Positions 59,142 to 64,000 of a stretch of 64,000 bases of DNA are shown piece after piece (position 1 is the stretch's first letter; each line of letters opens with the position of its first letter). Source of the DNA: Streptomyces bambusae (GTDB lineage: Bacteria > Actinomycetota > Actinomycetes > Streptomycetales > Streptomycetaceae); contig NZ_JAJAUZ010000025.1 of NCBI RefSeq assembly GCF_020532645.1, forward strand, positions 42,708-106,707. Reading direction: 5' to 3'. The translations under genes were made by a program, and so were the position numbers. The notes below the pieces were generated by a model. That model worked only from the letters and a program-made list of their open reading frames with translations, was not told the origin of the DNA and did no database searches.

Positions 59142-59541
59142 GGCAGGCTCCTTCGTGCGGCCGCGACCGCACGGACGGGAGACCTCCGGCCCGCTGCGGG
59201 CAGGCGGAAGGCACAGGACGGGAGGAAAAGTGCTGCCGTCGCTCTTCACCGAAGCGGGATGCCGTCACGGGAGACGGAACCGGACGACCGTGGTCACGGC
59301 CGGGCGGAAGGGGTCAGACCGGAAGGCAGGACCCCGCCGAAGAGCGGTTGGTACTGCACGATCGACTTCGGTCCATCGCAGACCCCACCTCCTCCGGCCG
59401 GTCCCCCGTAGGGGATGTCCTTGGGTCGGGGCGCGGAACTGGCTCTTCTGCACGCTGCCCTGACCGGCGGTCAACACTATCAGCCGACAGATGGTCAAGA
59501 CGGGCCCTTTACCCGGCGGATAGCAGTTCTATGCTCACCGC
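59142..59541. promoter_or_regulatory. 400-bp divergent region between corA and the SUFU-domain gene
   Basis: No gene lies here. At the right end TATGCT (59530-59535) stands six bases before the SUFU gene ATG, a leaderless-type -10. A direct repeat GGTCAA occurs at 59469-59474 and 59493-59498. On the minus side, toward corA, sequence is GC-rich without M-box features. Confidence 0.45.
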
Positions 59542-60126
59542 ATGGCAGAAGTTCTCGCTCTGGTAGAAGCCCGGCTGCGCACCGCGCTCGGCGAACCCGA
59601 TGCACGCGCGGCGGTCACCTTCCTCGGCACCGACCGCATCGAGGTGCTCCGCTTCACCGAGGGGGAGGTGGTGCGGTACGCCACCCTCGGCATGTCCGGG
59701 CAGCCGATGGCGGACCCGACGGCCATGGTGGCCGACCCGCTGCGCGGCCCGCGGGCCGAACTCGTGCTGTCGGTCCGGGCGGGCGCCGCCGACACCGACA
59801 AGGTGCTCCGGGCACTGGCGGTGCTCGCCGCCTCGCCGCAGGTCGAGGGCCTGGTGGTGGCCCCGGGCGCCTCGCTGGACGTCGGGGAACCGCTGTGGCC
59901 GGGCGCGCCGTTCACGTCCGTGCTGGTCGCCGAGCCGGGCGGGCTGGTCGAGGACCTGGAGCTGGACGAGCCGCTGGAGCCGGTGCGGTTCCTGCCGCTG
60001 CTGCCGATGACGCCGAACGAGGCGGCCTGGAAGCGGGTGCACGGCGCGGCGGCGCTCCAGGAGCGGTGGCTGGCCCGCGGCACGGACCTCCGCGACCCCC
60101 TGCGGGCGTCGGTCGCGCTGGACTGA
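59542..60126 (+). CDS. Suppressor-of-fused (SUFU) domain protein
   Basis: This 194-residue cytoplasmic protein is almost wholly a SUFU domain: GTDRIEVLRFTEGEVVRYAT, PRAELVLSVRAGAADTDKVL and the C-terminal FLPLLPMTPNEAAWKRVHG. Bacterial SUFU proteins often act as immunity or accessory proteins, but no toxin gene is next to this one, so the role is open. The start has no ribosome site and a -10-like TATGCT six bases upstream. It is followed at 84 bases by the DUF6758 gene. Confidence 0.88.
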   Translation: MAEVLALVEARLRTALGEPDARAAVTFLGTDRIEVLRFTEGEVVRYATLGMSGQPMADPTAMVADPLRGPRAELVLSVRAGAADTDKVLRALAVLAASPQVEGLVVAPGASLDVGEPLWPGAPFTSVLVAEPGGLVEDLELDEPLEPVRFLPLLPMTPNEAAWKRVHGAAALQERWLARGTDLRDPLRASVALD

Positions 60127-60210
60127 CCGCGGCCACGGCGGGTACGCATGGCATCCGGACGGGTGATCGTGTCTTGACGGGGCGGCGGCTGGGGAGGAGC
60201 GTGGGCAGTT

Positions 60211-60855
60211 ATGAGGGGTGAACCGACTTGCCCTAAGTGCGGTGGCCGGGTCAGGGCGCCCGGTCTTTTCGCCGATACCTGGCAGTGCGCCGTCCACGGC
60301 GCCGTGCAACCGCTGCAACCGGTCATCCCGCCGAGTGTCGAAGGCCTCGGGGTGGTCGTGAACCGGGCGCAGGTGCCGGTGTGGATGCCGTGGCCGCTGC
60401 CGGTCGGGTGGCTGTTCACCGGGGTGGCGTGCGCGGGAGACGACCGCAGCGGCGGGCGGGCCACGGCCGTCGCCTGCTCCGGGCCGGGGCCGCTCGGCGG
60501 CATGGGCGAGCTGGTGCTGGTGGCGGAGGAGCTGGGGGTGGGGCTGGGGGCGCGGTACGCCGGTATCGACGGGCCGGATCCCGGGCCGCGGATCAACGTG
60601 TCCGCGCCGCCGCACGCGAAGGTCGTGGCGGCCGGGCGTCCCACTCCGCTGTGGCACGTCACGGGGACGCCCGAGGACCGGGCGGTCTTCGTCGGCGAGG
60701 CGCGGGGCCTGTGGCTGTGGGCCGTCGTCTGGCCGGAGCAGTCCGGCCTCCTCATGTACGACGAGCTCGTCCTCACCGACCTCCGCGACGCCGGCGCCGA
60801 ACTCGACCTCGTCCCCTGCGGCGCCCTCACCCCCCGCATCCTCTCCTCGGACTGA
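60211..60855 (+). CDS. DUF6758-type zinc-ribbon protein
   Basis: This 214-residue protein has an N-terminal zinc ribbon CPKCGGR (Cys 7 and 10) with C26 and H29 in WQCAVHG. A domain rich in Trp/Pro follows (VWMPWPLPVGWLFTGVACAG and GEARGLWLWAVVWPEQSGLL). It has no enzymatic motif. I recall the DUF6758 label for streptomycete proteins in this position. The SUFU gene upstream and the PHP gene downstream read in the same direction. Confidence 0.8.
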   Translation: MRGEPTCPKCGGRVRAPGLFADTWQCAVHGAVQPLQPVIPPSVEGLGVVVNRAQVPVWMPWPLPVGWLFTGVACAGDDRSGGRATAVACSGPGPLGGMGELVLVAEELGVGLGARYAGIDGPDPGPRINVSAPPHAKVVAAGRPTPLWHVTGTPEDRAVFVGEARGLWLWAVVWPEQSGLLMYDELVLTDLRDAGAELDLVPCGALTPRILSSD

Positions 60856-60945
60856 CCCCGCGGGGCGCGGGCCGGGCCCCGGGAGGGGCGGGCGCGCGGG
60901 GTATCATGGGGCGTCCCCTTTCCGTCCGTAGTCACATGGAGCGCC

Positions 60946-61812
60946 GTGCGTATCGATCTGCACGCCCACTCCACCGCCTCGGACGGTACGGACAGCCCCG
61001 CCGAGCTGGTCAGGAACGCGGCTGCCGCGGGACTGGACGTCGTCGCGATCACCGATCACGACACGGTCCGGGGCCACGCGGAGGCGGTCGCCGCACTGCC
61101 CGCCGGTCTCACCCTGGTCACCGGCGCCGAGCTGTCCTGCCGCCTCGACGGCGTCGGGCTGCACATGCTCGCGTACCTCTTCGACCCCGAGGAGCCCGCG
61201 TTCGCGCGCGAGCGGGAGCTGGTCCGCGACGACCGCGTCCCCCGGGCCCGCGCCATGGTCGGCAAGCTCCAGGCCCTCGGCGTGCCGGTCACCTGGGAGC
61301 AGGTGGCCCGCATCGCGGGCGACGGCTCCGTCGGCCGCCCGCACATCGCCACCGCCCTCGTCGAGCTCGGCGTCGTGAAGACCGTCTCCGACGCCTTCAC
61401 CACCGAGTGGCTCGCCGACGGCGGCCGCGCCTACGCGGAGAAGCACGAGCTCGACCCGTTCGAGGCGATCCGCCTGGTCAAGGCGGCCGGCGGAGTCGCG
61501 GTCTTCGCGCACCCCGGCGCCGCCAAGCGCGGGCAGACCGTCCCGGAGAGCGCGATAGCCGAGCTGGCGGCGGCCGGACTCGACGGCATCGAGGTGGACC
61601 ACATGGACCACGACGACGCCACCCGCGCCCGCCTGCACGCCCTCGCCGCCGAACTCGGACTGCTGACCACCGGCTCCAGCGACTACCACGGCAGCCGCAA
61701 GACCTGCCGGCTCGGCGAGTTCACCACCGACCCCGAGATCTACGGCGAGATCACCCGCCGTGCCTTCGGGGCGTTCCCGGTGCCGGGCGCCGGCGGACTC
61801 CACAGCGCCTGA
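60946..61812 (+). CDS. PHP-domain phosphoesterase
   Basis: This 288-residue metal-dependent phosphoesterase has the four PHP motifs: DLHAHSTASDGTDSP (H6, H8), ITDHDTV, GAELSC with GRPHIA in the helical insert, and FAHPGA ... SSDYHG. Homologues hydrolyse 3',5'-bisphosphonucleotides or small phosphodiesters (RNase AM/YciV-type). A 5'-3' exoribonuclease role is possible. The GTG start has GGAG four bases upstream. MarC follows 113 bases later. Confidence 0.9.
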   Translation: MRIDLHAHSTASDGTDSPAELVRNAAAAGLDVVAITDHDTVRGHAEAVAALPAGLTLVTGAELSCRLDGVGLHMLAYLFDPEEPAFARERELVRDDRVPRARAMVGKLQALGVPVTWEQVARIAGDGSVGRPHIATALVELGVVKTVSDAFTTEWLADGGRAYAEKHELDPFEAIRLVKAAGGVAVFAHPGAAKRGQTVPESAIAELAAAGLDGIEVDHMDHDDATRARLHALAAELGLLTTGSSDYHGSRKTCRLGEFTTDPEIYGEITRRAFGAFPVPGAGGLHSA

Positions 61813-61925
61813 CGGGCCCCCTCCACACCCCACCGGCCGGCCGCACGACGCCGCCCGGTCCCCGCAGGTGCTTCCGCGCGCCCTTTCCGCGTACTTCGTA
61901 CACCTCTTCCTGCAAGGCCATCACT

Positions 61926-62531
61926 GTGTTCGACTTTGCCGTTTTCGGATCCCTCTTTCTCACGCTTTTTGTGATTATGGACCCCCCGGGGATCACCCCG
62001 ATCTTCCTCGCGCTCACCTCGGGCCGCCCCGTCAAGGTGCAGCGCCGGATGGCCTGGCAGGCCGTCTGCGTGGCCTTCGGCGTGATCGCCGTGTTCGGTC
62101 TCTGCGGTCAGCAGATCCTGGACTACCTGCACGTGTCGGTGCCGGCGCTGATGATCGCGGGCGGTCTGCTGCTCCTGCTGATCGCGCTCGACCTGCTCAC
62201 CGGCAAGACGGACGAGCCCAAGCAGACCAAGGACGTCAACGTCGCCCTCGTCCCGCTGGGCATGCCCCTGCTGGCCGGTCCGGGTGCGATCGTCTCGGTG
62301 ATCCTCGCCGTCCAGAAGGCCGACGGGTTCGGCGGCCAGCTGTCGGTGTGGACGGCGATCGCCGCCATGCACGTGGTGCTGTGGCTCGTGATGCGCTACT
62401 CGCTGGTGATCATCCGGGTCATCAAGGACGGCGGCGTGGTCCTCGTGACCCGGCTCGCCGGCATGATGCTGTCCGCGATCGCGGTCCAGCAGATCATCAA
62501 CGGTGTGCTCCAGGTGGTCCGCGGCGCCTGA
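61926..62531 (+). CDS. MarC-family integral membrane protein
   Basis: This 201-residue protein has six hydrophobic helices and the MarC motifs VIMDPPGITPIFLAL, MIAGGLLLLLIALDLLTG and PLGMPLLAGPGAIVSVIL. The last helices are VVLVTRLAGMMLSAIAVQQI. MarC proteins have no agreed transport substrate despite the old multiple-antibiotic-resistance name. The GTG start has AAGG ten bases upstream; this is the weakest point. A perfect terminator follows. Confidence 0.92.
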   Translation: MFDFAVFGSLFLTLFVIMDPPGITPIFLALTSGRPVKVQRRMAWQAVCVAFGVIAVFGLCGQQILDYLHVSVPALMIAGGLLLLLIALDLLTGKTDEPKQTKDVNVALVPLGMPLLAGPGAIVSVILAVQKADGFGGQLSVWTAIAAMHVVLWLVMRYSLVIIRVIKDGGVVLVTRLAGMMLSAIAVQQIINGVLQVVRGA

Positions 62532-62560
62532 CCCCGCGCCCGCCGGCCCCCGCGCACGCG

Positions 62561-62592
62561 AACGCCCCCGCACCGGAAGGTGCGGGGGCGTT
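62561..62592. terminator. Terminator after marC
   Basis: A 14-bp perfect stem AACGCCCCCGCACC with a GGAA loop, 29 bases before the end of the convergent 50-residue gene. Confidence 0.92.
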
Positions 62593-62620
62593 GCACGTGT
62601 GGGTGTGTCGGTCCCGCCGG

Positions 62621-62773
62621 TCAGGAGGACGCGGACTCGGCCGGTCGGATGAGGATGCGCTGGCCGATCGCGGCGGCCTGCTGCACGATCCGGTTGACGG
62701 AGGCGGCGTCCACGACGGTGCTGTCCACGGCGGTCCCGTCGACGTCGTCCAGGCGCAGAATCTCGAAGCGCAC
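62621..62773 (-). CDS. 50-residue conserved-looking protein
   Basis: This short gene runs from GTG 62773 to TGA. Its translation begins MRFEILRLDDVDGTAVDSTV and continues with a helix ASVNRIVQQAAAIGQRILI and the end RPAESASS. AAGGGAG lies five bases before the GTG, codon third positions are GC-rich, and a terminator faces its end. There is no signal or membrane segment. I recognise no family; a beta-helix-beta mini-domain is plausible. Its upstream region is AT-rich with palindromes, suggesting tight regulation. Confidence 0.7.
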   Translation of the reverse strand: MRFEILRLDDVDGTAVDSTVVDAASVNRIVQQAAAIGQRILIRPAESASS

Positions 62774-62999
62774 GGCTTCTCCCTTCGTCTGTGTACTCCT
62801 TGCACACGGTCCAACGAGGTGTAGGGGACAAACATTCCCTACGCTAAGGAAATTTTTTCACTGGCTAAATATTAGCCGGTCTCGCGGACCTTATGCGTGA
62901 CGTCCGTCACATTCGCCCATCCTAGGGAACCGTCGCCACATCCGCCCCTCGACCGGAGCAACGCCGGACGGGGGCGCGGGGCGCCCGGGGGAGGTGCCG
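62774..62999 (-). promoter_or_regulatory. AT-rich control region with three inverted repeats
   Basis: Upstream of the 50-residue gene lie GGCTAA-ATA-TTAGCC (62863-62877) and GTGACG-TC-CGTCAC (62897-62910), with GGGA-N7-TCCC (62825-62839) nearer the gene. The second fits the GTG-N6-GNCAC form reported for streptomycete Crp sites. A run AAATTTTTTCA (62850-62860) makes this by far the most AT-rich spot in the window. Confidence 0.6.
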
Positions 63000-63869
63000 T
63001 CAGCCGCCCGAAACGGCCGACCAGAAGGCGTGCAGGGCCGCAGCAGTGGCCTCCGGGGCCTCTGCGTTGGGGGAGTGCTCGGCGCCCGGGACGACCGTAC
63101 GGGCCGCCGACAGGCGCGCCGCCATGTCATCCATTCGAGTGACCGGCCAGGCGTAGTCCACCTCGCCGGACAGCACGTGGACGGGGAGCCGCGGAGCGGC
63201 GGCGAGCAGCGCGTCGATCCGGTCCGGCTCGGATACCAGCGCCCGGCCGGTCGCGATCAGCTGCTCGGGCACGGTGGCCAGCCAGCGGTCCCGCAGGAAG
63301 GCGGCGAGCGCCGGCGCGTCGGGGACCGCGTCCTCCGGATCCATGGCCCGTATCGCCTGCCAGATGCCCGGCATGTCGCCGCCGGTCGACTCCAGCGCCG
63401 CGACCAGCAGCTTCGTACGGGGCTGCTGGTCCTCGGCGATGGCGCCGGGGCCGCTGCTCATCAGGGTCAGGCTGGCGAACGCGCCGGGCTCGCGGACCAC
63501 CGCGGCCCGGGCCACCAGTCCGCCGAAGGAGTGCCCGACCAGGTGCACCGGCCCGCCGTCGGCCACCGCCGCCGCCTGCGCCAGCACGTCCCGGGCCAGC
63601 TCGTCGAGGGCGTACGCGGACTCGTCGCGCGGGCCCTCGCTCTCGTGCTGCCCGCGGCCGTCGACGGCCACCACCCGCCGGCCCGCGGCGGCCAGCGGCT
63701 CCAGGAGGCCGATGAAGTCCTCCTTGCTGCCCGTGAACCCCGGCACGAGCAGCACGGTGCCAGGCAGCACGGCCGGCCCGGCCTCGTGGACGGCGAACTC
63801 CCCGCGCGCGGTGCGCAGACGGTACGCACGGGCGCACGGAGGCAGGGTCAGACGCGGCGGCTTGCTCAT
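63000..63869 (-). CDS. Alpha/beta-fold hydrolase
   Basis: This 289-residue cytoplasmic hydrolase has oxyanion strand GTVLLVPGFTGSKEDF and VVAVDGRGQHESEGP. The nucleophile elbow is VGHSFGG (Ser near 121). The acid is likely Asp in LSGEVDYAWP and the His is in PGAEHSPNAEAP. The substrate is unknown; it resembles small esterases and peroxidase-like hydrolases. ATG 63869 has TAGGTT seven bases upstream and no ribosome site, so a leaderless start is probable. A single gene. Confidence 0.88.
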   Translation of the reverse strand: MSKPPRLTLPPCARAYRLRTARGEFAVHEAGPAVLPGTVLLVPGFTGSKEDFIGLLEPLAAAGRRVVAVDGRGQHESEGPRDESAYALDELARDVLAQAAAVADGGPVHLVGHSFGGLVARAAVVREPGAFASLTLMSSGPGAIAEDQQPRTKLLVAALESTGGDMPGIWQAIRAMDPEDAVPDAPALAAFLRDRWLATVPEQLIATGRALVSEPDRIDALLAAAPRLPVHVLSGEVDYAWPVTRMDDMAARLSAARTVVPGAEHSPNAEAPEATAAALHAFWSAVSGG

Positions 63870-63899
63870 ACCGCACAACCTACCGGCCCGTAACACGCC

Positions 63900-63938
63900 G
63901 CAGGCCCGGCCCCCCGACGAGCGGGGAACCGGGCCTGC
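63900..63938 (-). terminator. Hairpin after the partial gene at the right edge
   Basis: The 10-bp arms GCAGGCCCGG and CCGGGCCTGC enclose a loop containing CCCCC-GGGG pairing. It lies 15 bases past the stop of the partial minus-strand gene and just before the hydrolase promoter. Confidence 0.7.
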
Positions 63939-63952
63939 GGGCCGTGCTGTGC

Positions 63953-64000
63953 CTACGCCTCCGGGGCCTCGGCGGCCTTGCGGGTGCGCGTGCGGCGGCG
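63953..64000 (-). CDS. C-terminal tail of a gene entering from the right
   Basis: Only 15 codons and a TAG are visible: a basic tail RRRTRTRKAAEAPEA. Such Arg/Ala tails end streptomycete DEAD-box helicases, but the fragment is too short to identify. Support comes from the stop codon and the hairpin behind it. Confidence 0.5.
   Translation of the reverse strand, partial: RRRTRTRKAAEAPEA

Noticed and set aside
59142..59541. Mg-sensing riboswitch (M-box) upstream of corA
   Set aside because: None of the conserved M-box helices or sequence blocks can be found on the minus strand.
1..64000. Prophage, insertion sequences, tRNA or rRNA genes
   Set aside because: No integrase, transposase, structural phage gene, tRNA cloverleaf or rRNA sequence was recognised on either strand.

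Overview
This window is chromosomal DNA of a Streptomyces-type actinomycete. It shows very high GC with strong third-position GC bias, GTG/TTG starts with GGAGG-type ribosome sites, several apparently leaderless genes, a mycothiol gene (mshB), a 7Fe ferredoxin/dapC/dapE block and a bldK-like pair of oligopeptide importers. I see no rRNA, tRNA, insertion sequence, prophage or CRISPR. Long open frames opposite or alongside real genes are GC-bias shadows and are left out.

Layout. (1) 1-5.2 kb, minus strand: a truncated TPM-domain protein, then a three-gene succinate dehydrogenase/fumarate reductase operon (membrane subunit, flavoprotein, iron-sulfur protein) and a small coiled-coil protein. (2) 5.6-10.3 kb: an LpqW-like lipoprotein with a peptide-binding fold, and the GTPase TypA/BipA. 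(3) 10.7-23.4 kb: two paralogous five-gene oligopeptide ABC importers (binding lipoprotein, two permeases, two ATPases) separated by a GNAT protein. Each has a strong hairpin between the lipoprotein gene and the permease genes. (4) 23.6-32.5 kb, the accessory-looking part: a thiamine-diphosphate 2-oxoacid decarboxylase, an FAD 2-hydroxyacid dehydrogenase and an unusual P450. An ~800 bp tandem-repeat field follows, then a second operon of an alpha/beta hydrolase, a plant-type fatty-acid alpha-dioxygenase homologue and a WXG100-like small protein. (5) 32.9-47.8 kb, housekeeping: mshB, a peptidoglycan-binding-domain protein, ferredoxin, dapC, dapE, LOG protein, FolP2-type protein, DivIVA-like protein, 3-methyladenine glycosylase, enoyl-CoA hydratase and DUF3117. 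(6) 47.8-54.4 kb: divergent O-methyltransferase, ECF sigma factor, zinc anti-sigma, HtrA, TatB, Mrp. This is the same order as the M. tuberculosis sigE-rseA-htrA-tatB locus. (7) 54.5-64 kb: DUF1003, MgtE-N/CBS protein, CorA, lipoprotein, SUFU-domain protein, DUF6758, PHP, MarC, a 50-residue protein behind an AT-rich palindromic control region, an alpha/beta hydrolase and the last codons of a further gene.

The most interesting candidate is part (4). The dioxygenase keeps the distal His, the radical-forming Tyr and the proximal His of the cyclooxygenase/alpha-DOX family. The nearby P450 has its heme-Cys motif but lacks the I-helix acid/threonine needed for O2 activation, as in hydroperoxide-metabolising P450s. 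With the hydroxyacid dehydrogenase, 2-oxoacid decarboxylase and hydrolase this could be a bacterial fatty-acid alpha-oxidation or oxylipin module. That pathway is inference; the individual family calls rest on visible motifs.

A second theme is a dispersed GC-rich intergenic element (core CCTCAAACGCCGGCGGGGCT) seen at about 1.2, 8.0, 28.3-28.9, 46.3 and 50.1 kb, in both orientations. It forms a 40-bp-arm inverted repeat at 8.0 kb and a 62-bp tandem array at 28.5 kb.
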